Below, one piece after another: positions 36,601 to 47,447 of a DNA stretch of 64,000 bases. Below the pieces are notes generated by a model. It did no database searches. It saw only the letters and a list, made by a program, of their open reading frames with translations, and had not been told where the DNA came from. Location of the stretch: contig CAYSPG010000003.1 in the NCBI GenBank assembly GCA_964432885.1, positions 124,001 to 188,000 of the forward strand, in the 5' to 3' direction. The position numbers and the translations under genes are program-made. Positions within the stretch are counted from its first letter, which is position 1. The number at the start of each line of letters is the position of its first letter. Source of the DNA: CAYSPG01 sp964432885. Its GTDB lineage: Bacteria; Bacteroidota; Bacteroidia; AKYH767-A; OLB10.

Positions 36601-37241
36601 CTTACAACGCACCCGGTGAAGAAGATGTACTTCAAACCGAAATTTTTAACCTCACCAATGCCGCAAGTTCAGGTTTTGCATTTGATATTAGTTATGCTCC
36701 TTATTCGGCAACATATTCAGATACGCTTCGCCTCGATGTTTCAATTGACTGTGGAGCTACCTGGCAGCCTCAGGGCTACATAAAAGGCGGTTTAACATTA
36801 GGTACAAATTCAGCAGGTGGTTATCAAAACAGCATTTGGAATCCAGCCTCCGGTGCCGATTGGAGAAGAGATAGTGTAAGTTTATCAGCCTATGTAGGTA
36901 ATAATGTTATAGTTAGGTTTGTTAATATGAATCAATATGGCAATTACCTTTATATTGATAATGTTAATTTAAATGGTACTCCTGTAGGTGTTTTTTCTGC
37001 TTCTTATGCAAACGCTTTGGTGGCATACCCAAACCCTTCTTCAGGATTATTCTCTGTTTCGGTTGGCAATAATCAGACAGAAACACCTTATGAAGTTTTT
37101 GATATTGACGGAAGAATTATTTTTGGAGGAGTTAGCAAAGGGTCTGCTTTAAAAATAAATTTAAAAGCGCATACAGATGGTGTGTACTACCTTAAAATTA
37201 AAAATGGTAACAATCGTGTAATTAAGCTTGTAAAAATGTAA
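33651..37241 (+). CDS. Secreted subtilisin-like S8 protease with T9SS sorting domain
   Basis: 1196 residues. Signal peptide MKKSFLLACVIAFASLLAYAQ; a pro-region follows to about 220. The S8 catalytic triad is visible: Asp in NVAIADDGAIG (about 243), His in THGDMTAG (about 267) and Ser in GGGTSAASPGIAG (about 440). Downstream are a P-domain-like beta region, an Ig-like segment (VRWDAHGTAG type), a fibronectin III-like domain (VNYVCPDSANLSWNGV) and a MAM/jelly-roll-like domain. The C-terminus is a T9SS type A domain (AYPNPSSGLFSVSVGNN ... GVYYLKIKNGNNRVIKLVKM). It should be exported by T9SS and cleave extracellular protein. A perfect terminator follows it. Confidence 0.95.
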   Translation: MKKSFLLACVIAFASLLAYAQTRQPNYTLMLKSGKYAPAQNVDGVTSISHFNLPLYNGYYYGIIQFTSLPDNVMHQLIKSSGIVLADYIPRNAYLAVIPKNLPVQVLTSLGVRYVGALSSFQKLHTALLSEVLPAHALNGAGKIDLTILSYKGFNYDNFYEELKSQTEIVRKYPGTNMLTVRADVATFTQLADLPFVMYIEPVEPPPTPDDTKGRSLHRSNVINSNYATGYHYNGNGVNVAIADDGAIGPHIDFTGRLMLNATGFGPTHGDMTAGICVGAGNLNPVYPGMASGANIYMYDIGSYPQIVDAVTHLTNDSIVITSTSYSQGCNEYTANTQFIDDQINQNHPLIHCFSAGNNNGANCGYGGGGAGTQYGNITGGYKQGKNVIACGNLDALEVIDNSSSHGPAVDGRIKPDICANGKDQMSTDENNTYQVGGGTSAASPGIAGINAQLFHAYKTLNGGQNPESGLIKACLLNTAKDIGNPGPDYFYGWGRVNAYRALKVLEDGRYLADSITQGNTNTHTITIPSGVQQVKVMVYWPDVGGMPGSSVNLVNNIDLTVTDPSPTVNLPLILNPTPTVAALSANAVPGIDTLNNAEQVTIDNPSAGNYTITIAGTEIPVGTQRYFVVYEFYTDEIKVTYPNGNEGFVPGEQEVLRWDAHGTAGNFTLEYSSDNGSTWNNMTSLPGTSRQYTWTVPAVLSGNALVRVTRAAITDVNDTTFTIVGLPTNIHVNYVCPDSANLSWNGVTGATGYEVYMLGAKYMDAVGTSTTTSFTIPNYDPTTAHWVSVAALGPNGARGRRAIAIQIQPGTVNCPVAIDVATNNLLSPPAGNYFDCAIGTASTVTLVVRNNGMTPISNFDVKYSLNGAAPVVETITNTINPADSIVYNFTTTLNLVAGSYNLIAWNDLSGDGNSYNDTSKVLFTITSATGSIPPVTEGFQSGSFPPIDWQVLNPDAQDTWTQMTNVIDINSQLTTTAFIDNYTYNAPGEEDVLQTEIFNLTNAASSGFAFDISYAPYSATYSDTLRLDVSIDCGATWQPQGYIKGGLTLGTNSAGGYQNSIWNPASGADWRRDSVSLSAYVGNNVIVRFVNMNQYGNYLYIDNVNLNGTPVGVFSASYANALVAYPNPSSGLFSVSVGNNQTETPYEVFDIDGRIIFGGVSKGSALKINLKAHTDGVYYLKIKNGNNRVIKLVKM

Positions 37242-37256
37242 GTTCAAATCCAGTTC

Positions 37257-37295
37257 AAAAAACCTCCGTTTGAATATTTCAAACGGAGGTTTTTT
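37257..37295 (+). terminator. Rho-independent terminator of the subtilase gene
   Basis: Perfect stem AACCTCCGTTTGAA / TTCAAACGGAGGTT with a 3-nt loop, A run before and T run after. It starts 15 bases after the stop. Confidence 0.93.
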
Positions 37296-37369
37296 ATTTA
37301 GAATAAATCGCAATTGAATATCAGTACCAAAACCTTTAAAAACATTTTTATCGTACAGGTATAATTCCC

Positions 37370-37377
37370 TATCTTTG
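37370..37377 (+). promoter_or_regulatory. Promoter -7 box of the adhesin operon
   Basis: TATCTTTG fits TAnnTTTG; a TTTA (37347-37350) lies 19 nt upstream. The leader before the ATG at 37399 would be only about 15 nt. Confidence 0.6.
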
Positions 37378-37398
37378 AGGCTGAACCTTAGCCATTTT

Positions 37399-40300
37399 AT
37401 GATTAAATCGCACCAACAGATAAGTACGCCCAAACCTTTTGTTTTTCTGTATTTCAGGCCATTGCTTTTTAAGGTTACCTGGTTGGTATTTCTGTTTACA
37501 GTATTTTTTTCTGATGTCTATGCCCAACCTTCACTAAGTTTTGTGGTTTCCAATTACAATGGATTTAATGTTTCTTGTAACGGAGGTAATGATGGCAGCA
37601 TTGATATGACTGTTACCGGTGGTGTATTTCCATATAGTTTTGAGTGGTCAACTAGCGAAGTAACCGAAGACATTGCTCTTTTAACAGCCGGTACATACAC
37701 CGTTACAGTTGTTGATGCAAACTCAGATACCACCATCGAAACGGTAATACTTACCGAGCCAACGGCTTTATCACTGGCTGCGTTTACTGTTACAGATGTT
37801 TCATGTTACAATGGCTCAAACGGTGCAATTGATATATCTCCCTCTGGTGGTGTACCCGGATACACGTTTACATGGTCAACAAGTGCAAATACTGAAGATG
37901 TTCTTGCATTGTTACCCGGTTTTTACACTGTAAACATTAAAGACGCCAACAGTTGTTCTTATACCCCCCCCGCTTTTACTGTTAATGAACCAAATGAAAT
38001 ACTTCCGAATTTATCCTCAACTGATGCTTTATGTTTGCTTAATAACGGAACTGCTACATCAAATGCAACAGGAGGTACTGGTGTATTGAATTACCTTTGG
38101 AGTAATTCGCAAACCACGTCTTCAATTTCAGGCCTACCAGGCGGAACTTATACATGCACTGTTACAGATGCAAATCTTTGCAGTGTTGAGGATTCTGTTG
38201 TTGTTAATAGCATTCTTTCCCCTGTTATCTCTTTAAACACACTTACTAATGTGAGTTGCAACGGAGGAGGTGATGGGGCCATTGATATTGATGTTACAGG
38301 TGGAATGCCAATTTACATTTTTCAATGGTCAAACTCTTCTTCATCAGAAGATTTAACTGGTATATCAGCGACCACTTACACGGTAACAGTAACGGATGGC
38401 AACCTATGCACAGCCACACAGAGCTATACCGTAACCGAGCCAACAGCCATCAGCATAAACANNNNNNNNNNNNNNNNNNNNNNNNNNNNNNNNNNNNNNN
38501 NNNNNNNNNNNNNNNNNNNNNNNNNNNNNNNNNNNNNNNNNNNNNNNNNNNNNNNNNNNNNCGGATGGCAACCTGTGCACAGCCACACAGAGCTATACCG
38601 TAACCGAGCCAACAGCACTTGGGTTGGCATTAAGTGCAACAGCGGCAACATGTAATTTGCCAAACGGCACAGCTTCTGTAATTGCATCGGGTGGTACCGC
38701 TGGTTACACTTACCTGTGGGATAACACCGAAACAACTCCAGTTATAAATAATCTGTCGGCACGTACCTATACAGTTACAGTTACTGATGCTAATTTTTGT
38801 ACGTCCGTTGATTCGGTTGTTGTTTTGCTTGCAAGTGTTCCAGTGATTACTCTTGATTCTACGGTTAATGTTTTATGCAATGGCGGAAACGATGGAGCAA
38901 TTTATATTAGTGTTTCAGGTGGAACACCTGCTTACGCTTATTTGTGGTCAAACACATCGGTGTCTGAAGATATTGTCGGATTAATTACAGGCACTTATAC
39001 TGTAACTGTTACCGATGCCGACACCTGTACTGCTACTCAATCGTTTTCAATTACTCAACCTACAGCAGTTGCAGTTATCATGTCATCAGTAAGCGCTGTT
39101 TGCAACCTGTCAAATGGAATAGCTATTTCTGCAGGAAGTGGTGGCACAGGAATTTTAACTTATTTATGGAATAACTCACTAACCAATGATTCCATATTTG
39201 CACTTTCTGCCGGAGTTTATACATGTACAGTTGCCGATTCTAATTTATGTACTGCTACCGATTCAGTAGTAGTGACACAGGCTGGCAGTCCTTCTATTGC
39301 ACTTAACTCAGTTTTAAATGTAAGTTGCAATGGTGGAAATAATGGAGCAATAGACGTTAGTATAAACCAGGGAACACCAATATTTTCCTACCAATGGTCT
39401 ACCTCTGCTACATCACAGGACTTAAACTCTCTTGCTGCCGGTGTTTATACGCTTACTGTTACCGATGCCAATTTGTGCACGGATGTTGACAGTTTTATCG
39501 TTACACAACCTACACCTGTTTCGGTTTCGTTTGCATCTGCATCTGCATCATGTGCTTTGGCTAATGGTTCGGCTACTGCTGCCGGAGCCGGTGGAACTGG
39601 AGCAATAACTTATTTGTGGAACAATTCGCAAACTACATCAACCATAAACAATCTTACTGCTGGAGTTTATACCTGTACAATTACTGATGCTAATCTGTGT
39701 TCAACCATTGATTCAGTTGTTGTTACATCATTAGCTGGCCCAACTGTTGTTTTAGATTCGGTGAAAAATGTAACCTGTTTTGGGTTTTCAAATGGCGCTG
39801 TGTATATAACCGCTACTGGGGCTGCACCATTTACTTATCTGTGGACACCTGGTGGATCAATTACACCTGATTTATTAAATGTTGCTTCCGGAAGTTATAA
39901 AGTAGTTGTTACCGACACCAATAATTGCAAAGACTCAGTAACTGCTTCTGTAGCACAGCCCGGCAATTTGGTTTTATCAATGTCAGCAACGCCTGCTTCA
40001 TGTGGGCTTACTAACGGAACTGCATCTCTTGCAGTTACCGGAGGAGCCAATCCTTATTCGTACCTATGGAACAATGGATTTACAACAAGTACTATTTCAA
40101 ATCTTGCAGCGGGCTCCTACACAGTTACAGTTACCGACTCAAATTCATGTACAAAAATTGATTCTGTAACTGTAGGAATAATTTCTGGCCCTGTACTTTC
40201 GGTAAATAATCTTACACATGTTTTATGCAATGGTGATTCAACAGGTGCAATTGATCTTTCAATCAATTTTGGAACAAGCCCCTTTTCTTATGTATGGAGT

Positions 40301-43300
40301 AATGGAAAAATAACACAAGACATTAACACATTGGTGGCTGGAACTTATACCTGTACAGTTACCGATTTTAATGGTTGTACCGATACAATTGTAGTAACCG
40401 TTAATCAGCCACTTGCAATAGTTGCAACAATGTCATCAACACCTGCATCATGTTCGCTTGCTAATGGTAGTGTTACTGTGGCTGCAAGTGGAGGTGTGCC
40501 GGGTTATACTTACTTATGGAATAATGGATTTACAACCTCAACAATTGCTAATCTAATAGCAGGAACTTATACAGTTACCATTACCGATAATAATTTATGT
40601 ACCAAAACAGGAAGTGTTGTTGTGTCGTCCACATCAGGCCCGTCAGTAGTAATTGATACGGTGATAAATGTTCCATGTTTTGGTGGAAATAACGGAGCTG
40701 TAGATGTTATCGTAACCGGTGGTGCCCAGCCCTATTCATTTCTGTGGACTCCCGGAAATTTTCTTACACAAAACATTTCGAACCTGTCTGCCACCACCTA
40801 TACCTTAGTTGTAACCGACACAAATAATTGTACCGATACGTTGGTACAGGCAATAACACAACCAACTGCTTTGTCTTTAACTACTTCTTCAACACCCGAA
40901 ACTTGTAATGGATTAAATGGTTCAGTAACTGCAACAGCAAGTGGGGGAGTGGGCCCGTATGTGTATAACTGGAGTTCGGGTGCTACCAGCGGACTTCCCG
41001 GAGGAAATTATATTGTTACTGTTACCGATTTTAATTTGTGTACCATAACGGATACTGTAACTGTTCTTTCATTAACGGGTCCTTCCATAGCAACCGACAG
41101 TGTTGTAAATGTTTTGTGTAATGGAGAAAGCACAGGCGCAATTTACATTACAGCTTCAGGAGGTAGTGGAGCACTTTCTTATTTATGGTCGCCCGGGAAC
41201 CAAATTACTTCTAATCTGATCGGTGTTTCAGCAGGCAATTACACCGTTACCGTTTCTGATACCAATTCCTGTTCATCATCTCAAACATTTTTAATTAATC
41301 AAAGTCCTGCAATCATATCGTCAACAACATCAACCCCTTCGGCATGTAATCTAAGCAATGGTACAGCAACTGTAATTGCAAGTGGAGGTACAGGAACACT
41401 TTCATTCAGTTGGTCGCCTGTTAGTGGAAACACTGCCACCATTGATAGTTTGCCACCGGGAAGTTATTTTGTTACCATTACCGATTCTAACCTTTGTCAA
41501 AAAATAGATACTGCTTTTGTACTTCCGTTAGGAGGTCCTGTTTTAACCGATTCAATTATTGATGTTAAGTGTTTTGGTGATTCGTCAGGAGCTATTTATA
41601 CATCATTAAACGGTGGTATCGGGCCTTATCATTATACATGGAGTGCTCCTGCTGGTGTTACTTCAGTAAATAACGTAAACATTCCTGCAGGAGTTTATAC
41701 AGTAACTGTTACTGATGATAATGGCTGCATTGATTCAATACCTAATATAGTTGTTAATCAACCACAGGATATTTTAATTTCAATATCAACCACACCGGCA
41801 TTTTGTAATAACAATAACGGTTCCGCTACTGCCGTAGCTTCAGGAGGTACACCTGCTTACAGCTATTCATGGAGTTCCGGCTCTTTAGATAGCGCAGCCT
41901 TAAATTTACCACCCGGTTTAGATACAGTTTATGTAACCGATGCAAACGGTTGTGTTAAATCAGATACGGTAACAATCGGATTTTATCCTGCACCTTCCTT
42001 TTTGCTCGATTCCTCCATTACCGTTTCCTGTTATGGCTTGGCTGACGGAGAAATTCAAATTACCCCAACCGGAGGCTATGGCCCTTTAACATTTTTGTGG
42101 AGCAATGGTTCTACTGACGAAGACCTTGACAGCGCAGCAGCAGGAACATACTCGCTTACAATTACTGATTCAACGGGCTGTTCAATTACCTTTCCTGGAT
42201 TAACGGTACTTCAAAACGATTCGATAAGCACTACCACCACATCAACCCAAAGTGCATGTATTGACAGCACCGGAACAGCTACGGTTATTGTTTCAGGAGG
42301 AACAGGAACTTATACTTATCTTTGGAATAATGGCCAGGTGAATCAAACAGCCACAGGCCTGCAGGCAGGCAGTTATACTGTTACCGTGGCTGATGGAAAC
42401 GGATGTACAACAACAACAGTGGCCAACGTAAGTAATTTTGGCGCCCCTCTTGTTTCGGTTTCTTCGGTTATAAATGTTAATTGCTACGGAGATTCGTCAG
42501 CAGCAATCATTACCTCAATAAGTGGAGGGGCAACTCCCTACCAGTTTATTTGGAGTAATTCGGCAAATACGCAAAGCATTACTAATATTCCTGCGGGTGC
42601 ATATACACTTACGGTTACCGATAACAATCAATGTACTTCCATTATTGATACCGTAATAACTCAAAACGATTCTATAACTGCAAGTATTTCACTTGTACCT
42701 GCTTCGTGCGGAACAGCAAACGGTGTTGCAATTGTTACCCCATCAGGAGGAGTGCTTCCTTATACTCATCATTGGTCAAATGGCGGAACCACCTCTTTGC
42801 TTACAGGGCTTTTTGCAGGAATTTATACCGACACGGTTACCGATGGCGTAGGCTGTACAAAACTTTTTACTGTTACAATAATTAACCCTGCTGCGCCTGT
42901 AGTATCATTAGTAAATATTATTGATATAACATGCCCAGGTGGTATGGATGGTGCAGTTAATGTAAATATTTCAGGGGGTACCTTGCCGTATACTTTCACT
43001 TGGCAAAACACCATTCCATTGCAAACAACAGAGGATGCCGATTCATTGCCCGCAGGAAACTATGTTTTGTTTGTACAGGATGGAGCCAATTGCAATGCAA
43101 GCTTGCAGGTTTCTGTTTCTCAGCCGCTGCCATTTGCTATTGTAACAGGGGTAACAGATGCTACATGTGGAAACAGCAATGGCTCTGCTTTTGTAACCAG
43201 TGTAACAGGAGGAACCCCCGGCTATGTTTACCAATGGAGCACTGGAAGTGCAAATGATACCATTGTAAACTTGTTTGCCGGAGCATACAACCTTGTTGTT

Positions 43301-44611
43301 ACCGATAGCAAAGGATGCAAAGATTCGGTGGTAGTTGCCGTAAGCAATATTACTGGTCCTGATATTATCATTACCGATTCGGCTAACGTAAGTTGCTACA
43401 ATGCTACAGATGGATTTATTATCGGTGGAACAACAGGTGGTTCAGGTACTATTTCGCTTTATGTTAATGGTAACTCTGTAACATCCTTTAACATTACAGG
43501 ATTAGCAGGAGGCACGTATATTTTAACCGCAATTGACGGCAACAACTGCCAGGCCGTGCGCACAGTAGTTCTTACCGAACCTCCTCCTATTATTTTATCT
43601 GCATTTGTTCACCAGCTTAATGGCATTTATAATTTAAGTTGTCACGAAAGTAATGATGGCATGGTAGATTTGTTTGTGAGTGGCGGTGTTCCATATTCAA
43701 ATGGCACATACCAGTATCTGTGGTCAACAAGTGCTACTACGCAAAATATTCAAAACCTTGCCGCAGGGTTGGTAGGTGTTACCATAACAGATTCAATAGG
43801 CTGTTATCGGGATACTAGTTTTACGCTTACCGAACCTCCACAACTTGAAGCAAATGGTGGTGATAACATTACAGTTTGCGGGCTTGATACGTTACAGTTA
43901 AATGCTGTTGTTCCATTATTCGGAACAGGTCACTGGCTAGTGTCAACCGGTGGTGGAGTTTTAATAAACCCCGACTCGGCAAACGCACTTATTACCAATC
44001 TTGGTGTGGGAACAAATATTTTGTATTGGATAGTTGGCGATAACGGATGTGCAGATTCATCCCTGATAGTAATAACACGTAACGAATCCATACAATCAGA
44101 TGCAGGTATTGACTTAAGCATTTGTAAAAAGAATTTGGTTTTATCAGCTATTCCGCCTCAGTTTGGTTATGGTGTTTGGAGTATCATTTCAGGCAATGCG
44201 ACAATAGTAAGTACCAACGATGCCAATGCTACAGCCTCAAATCTATCATTAGGTCCTAATGTGTTTGTGTGGACAGTTGAAAATGGAAATTGCATTGATG
44301 CCGATACGGTGCAGATAAATTTATTGCCCGAGAGCGAATGTTTCGAAGATTTGGATATGCCTACAGGTATTACTCCTAATGGAGACGGCATTAATGATTA
44401 TTTTGTAGTAAGAGGTTTGGATGTTGAAAGCAATAAGCTAACCATTTACAACAGGTGGGGCGTGTTGGTTTACGAAAAAACAAACTATAATAATGAGTGG
44501 GATGGAAAAACTACCAATGGGCAAAAACTTCCTGACGGAACGTACTATGTGATATTTAAAGCTCCAACCCGTAATGCGGTTTTAAAAGGATATGTTGATT
44601 TAAGAAGATGA
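37399..44611 (+). CDS. Giant SprB-repeat adhesin with type B T9SS (gliding-associated) C-terminus, interrupted by assembly gap
   Basis: About 2370 residues are visible on the two sides of a 100-N gap. After a hydrophobic signal segment ending VYAQ, the protein is made of some 27 visible SprB-type repeats of about 75 residues, each with a CxxxxxG core, a GG-P-YxYxWS strand and an AGTYTxTVTDxNxC end. Two repeat types alternate. The last ~90 residues form the CHU_C/gliding motility-associated domain (PTGITPNGDGINDYFVVRG ... DGTYYVIFKAP). The family forms long cell-surface filaments for adhesion or gliding, exported by T9SS with a PorP/SprF partner, which is encoded next. The ATG at 37399 is chosen over a TTG at 37375, which lies in the promoter box. 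The frame differs across the gap; this reflects the arbitrary N length, not a mutation. Confidence 0.93.
38462..38561. other. Assembly gap (100 N)
   Basis: Exactly 100 N. A 55-bp sequence is repeated on both sides (38393-38447 and 38562-38616) with one mismatch, so the gap is at collapsed repeats. The reading-frame shift between the sides shows that the true length is not 100. Confidence 0.98.
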
Positions 44612-45537
44612 TACGCGTGAAAAAAATAGTTCTGTTTCTTATCTGTGTGTGCTTTGGTTATGATGCTGCATCGCAGCAAACACCTGTGCATAGCCAGTAC
44701 ATGTTTAATGGATTGGTGTTAAATCCTGCCTATGCTGGCAGCAAACCTTTTACCAGCGCCACTATGATGGTTCGCAAGCAATGGGCGGGTTACGAAGGTT
44801 CTCCATCGACACAAACAGCAAGCATTCACGGCCTGCTTGAGAATAAAAAAGTTGGATTGGGATTGTATGTGAGTAATGATCATGCAGGTATTACCAATCG
44901 AACAGACTTGATGGGTATGTACGCCTATCATATGGATTTTGGCGAATCGAAATTTGCATTGGGTTTGCAAGGTGGTTTTTCGTACATGAAATCAACCTTG
45001 TCTGACTTAAAAGTGTATCAGCCCAACGATCCGGTATATTCATTAAACACCGTAAGTAATGTGTTGCCAAACTTTGGATTTGGTGCATATTATTATCGCG
45101 AAAAATTTTATGCCGGATTTTCTATTCCTGAAATGATTAGTTACGATCCCAATCGCTCATTAAGTCTCGAAATAAATAATGTGCACCACATCGTGCGTCA
45201 TTATTTTCTTACCTCAGGTTGTATGCTCATTGTTAACGATCAATTTAAAATAAAGCCATCTGTTTTAATAAAATATGTTTACGGAGCACCATTACAGTAC
45301 GATATTAATACAAACATATTGCTCAATAATATTATCTGGATAGGGGCATCTTACCGCAGTGGCGATGCAGTGGTTGTATTGGCCGAATATCAATTGACAA
45401 AAAAACTAAGAATGGGGTATTCATTCGATCTAACACTTACAGAATTGCGAAACTACTCCGCTGGGTCGCACGAAATTATGATTGGTTACGATTTTGGCTA
45501 CCAGGTTCCTAAACTTAAAACACCGCGCTATTTTTAA
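44608..45537 (+). CDS. PorP/SprF family T9SS outer membrane protein
   Basis: 309 residues with signal peptide (VLFLICVCFGYDAASQQ) and the family's opening HSQYMFNGLVLNPAYAGSKP, then YEGSPSTQTASIHGLLENKKVGLGL and many amphipathic strands of an outer-membrane beta barrel. The ATG overlaps the adhesin stop (ATGA), so translation is coupled. PorP/SprF proteins are needed for export or surface attachment of adjacent SprB-like proteins with type B C-terminal domains; this one is very probably the dedicated partner of the adhesin at 37399. Confidence 0.94.
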   Translation: MIRVKKIVLFLICVCFGYDAASQQTPVHSQYMFNGLVLNPAYAGSKPFTSATMMVRKQWAGYEGSPSTQTASIHGLLENKKVGLGLYVSNDHAGITNRTDLMGMYAYHMDFGESKFALGLQGGFSYMKSTLSDLKVYQPNDPVYSLNTVSNVLPNFGFGAYYYREKFYAGFSIPEMISYDPNRSLSLEINNVHHIVRHYFLTSGCMLIVNDQFKIKPSVLIKYVYGAPLQYDINTNILLNNIIWIGASYRSGDAVVVLAEYQLTKKLRMGYSFDLTLTELRNYSAGSHEIMIGYDFGYQVPKLKTPRYF

Positions 45538-45538
45538 A

Positions 45539-47419
45539 ATGCAGCTCAAAAAAGTTTTTAAGATTTTATTTGTTTCAATTCTATTCTCATCCTGCGTATC
45601 GGTAAAGTTGCGCACAGCCGATACGTATTACGATCAGCTTCAATATCAAAACGCTATACCTTATTACGAATTGGTGATGCGTAAAAAGTACAGCGATGAT
45701 GTAATGATAAAGCTTGCCGACTGTTACCGAAACGTAAATAATTATTCACGCAGCGAACAGTTGTATTCCCGGTTGGTTAATTTGTCCATAAATCCCCAGT
45801 TTGTGTATTATTATGCTGAAGCACTGATGCAAAATGGAAAATACATTGAGGCAAAAAAGTATTTTGAAAAATATTTAAGTACCAACCGTAATGATGAACG
45901 TGCTGCCAGAAAGTTAGCTTCGTGCGATTCCATACAATCATTATACAAGGATTCAGCACTATATTCAGTTTCGCTTTTGAAATTTAACCGGCCGCTAGAA
46001 AGCAATTACAGCCCTGCAATCTATAAATCAGGAATTGTGTATGTAAGTAACCGAAATCCTGATGAGCGAGCATTAAAAAGTAATTCAACCGTTGATGATT
46101 ACAATCTTTTTTATGCAAAAAAAACAGAGAGCGGAAACTGGCTTGAACCGGAAGTATTGCGCGGTAACATTAACAGTATGTTTAACGAAGGACCATGCGT
46201 GTTTACCAAAAATTTTGCAGCAGCCTATATAACCCGTAACGATAACGAAGGAAAAAAAATAGTAACCAACCAAAAAGATGTAAACGTTTTGAAAATATAT
46301 AAGGCAAATTTTAATGAGGGGATTTGGAATGTTGAGGGTGAAATGCAATTTAATAGTCCAGACTATAGTGTGGGGCATCCGGCACTAAACGAAAAAGGCA
46401 ATATCATGTATTTTGTGGCCGACATGCCGTGGGGATATGGCGGAACCGATATTTACCGAACTGAGAATGTAGGCGGCACCTGGACACAGCCCGTTAACCT
46501 TGGTAAAAATATTAATACAACAGGCAATGAGATGTTTCCGTTTTTGGCAAACGATTCTGTTTTATACTTTTCGTCAAATGGAAATATTGGATTAGGAGGA
46601 CTTGATATTTACAGAAGCTCAAAAGCAAGCGGTGAATGGAGTGTTCCTGAAAATATTGGATACCCTGTAAATTCTCCTAAAGATGATTTTGGATTTGTGT
46701 GTGATGACAATGAATTGTCAGGATATTTTAGCAGTAGCCGAACCGGTGGTACAGATAAAATATTTTCTTTTTCAAGAAATGAACCCGTACTAAGTTTGCT
46801 GGGGGTGATTACAGAAAAAACTACAGGAAAAGAAATAAAAGACGTAAGGATTGCTGTTAACAGCGGAGGCAATGATACGATCATTTCCACTAACGAAAAC
46901 GGAGTTTATTATTTGCCTGTTAAAAGCAACGTTACTTACCTTCTTTCAATAAGTGAAAAAGGTTACTTTGGTACATCCTTAAAATTTTCGACCGGAACTG
47001 TTAGAAAGTCAACCGACTTTGTAGAAAATATTTCTCTTGAAAAAGTGGTGTTAAACAAACCCATTGCCTGGAGAGGAATTTCTTTTTTAAAAGGCGAATA
47101 CTCAATTAAACCCGCTGCTGCAGTAGAATTGGATAAGTTGTTTTCCATACTTCAAAACAATCCGTATTACCGAATTGAATTAAGCAGTCATACGGATTCG
47201 CGTGGCAATGATAAAGACAATTTAATTTTATCGCAGCACCGTGCCGATGCTGCTGCCGAATATTTGTATGCTAAAGGCATAGCCCGTGAGCGAGTACTTG
47301 CAGTAGGTTATGGCGAAACAAAACTTTTAAACGAATGCCACAATGGTATTTTATGTCTTGAAGAAGATCACCAGATAAACAATAGGATAGAGATAAAGTA
47401 TTTTAGCTTCGGCAAATAA
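45539..47419 (+). CDS. PorE-like OmpA family lipoprotein (TPR + PD40 + OmpA)
   Basis: 626 residues from MQLKKVFKILFVSILFSSC, a lipoprotein signal with lipobox FSSC. Order of domains: TPR repeats (about 25-135; YDQLQYQNAIPYYELVMRKKYSDD), PD40 propeller (about 145-410; FFSSNGNIGLGGLDIYRS), a carboxypeptidase-regulatory beta domain (about 415-500; LLGVITEKTTGKEIKDVRI) and a C-terminal OmpA domain (about 520-626; IELSSHTDSRGNDKDNLILS) for peptidoglycan binding. This is the PorE architecture, linked to anchoring T9SS parts to the cell wall. It starts one base after the PorP/SprF stop, completing a three-gene operon. The 45539 ATG gives a lipoprotein signal; an upstream start at 45482 would not. 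Confidence 0.93.
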   Translation: MQLKKVFKILFVSILFSSCVSVKLRTADTYYDQLQYQNAIPYYELVMRKKYSDDVMIKLADCYRNVNNYSRSEQLYSRLVNLSINPQFVYYYAEALMQNGKYIEAKKYFEKYLSTNRNDERAARKLASCDSIQSLYKDSALYSVSLLKFNRPLESNYSPAIYKSGIVYVSNRNPDERALKSNSTVDDYNLFYAKKTESGNWLEPEVLRGNINSMFNEGPCVFTKNFAAAYITRNDNEGKKIVTNQKDVNVLKIYKANFNEGIWNVEGEMQFNSPDYSVGHPALNEKGNIMYFVADMPWGYGGTDIYRTENVGGTWTQPVNLGKNINTTGNEMFPFLANDSVLYFSSNGNIGLGGLDIYRSSKASGEWSVPENIGYPVNSPKDDFGFVCDDNELSGYFSSSRTGGTDKIFSFSRNEPVLSLLGVITEKTTGKEIKDVRIAVNSGGNDTIISTNENGVYYLPVKSNVTYLLSISEKGYFGTSLKFSTGTVRKSTDFVENISLEKVVLNKPIAWRGISFLKGEYSIKPAAAVELDKLFSILQNNPYYRIELSSHTDSRGNDKDNLILSQHRADAAAEYLYAKGIARERVLAVGYGETKLLNECHNGILCLEEDHQINNRIEIKYFSFGK

Positions 47420-47447
47420 TTCCGGTATAAACCAACCGTCTGCTCAA

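Noticed and set aside
38462..38655. Apparent frameshift in the adhesin gene
   Set aside because: The frame change coincides with the 100-N gap of arbitrary length, and both sides continue the same repeat pattern.
37555..43850. Regularly spaced short repeats that could suggest a CRISPR array
   Set aside because: They are degenerate coding repeats of about 225 bp within one open frame; no constant direct repeat with unique spacers exists.
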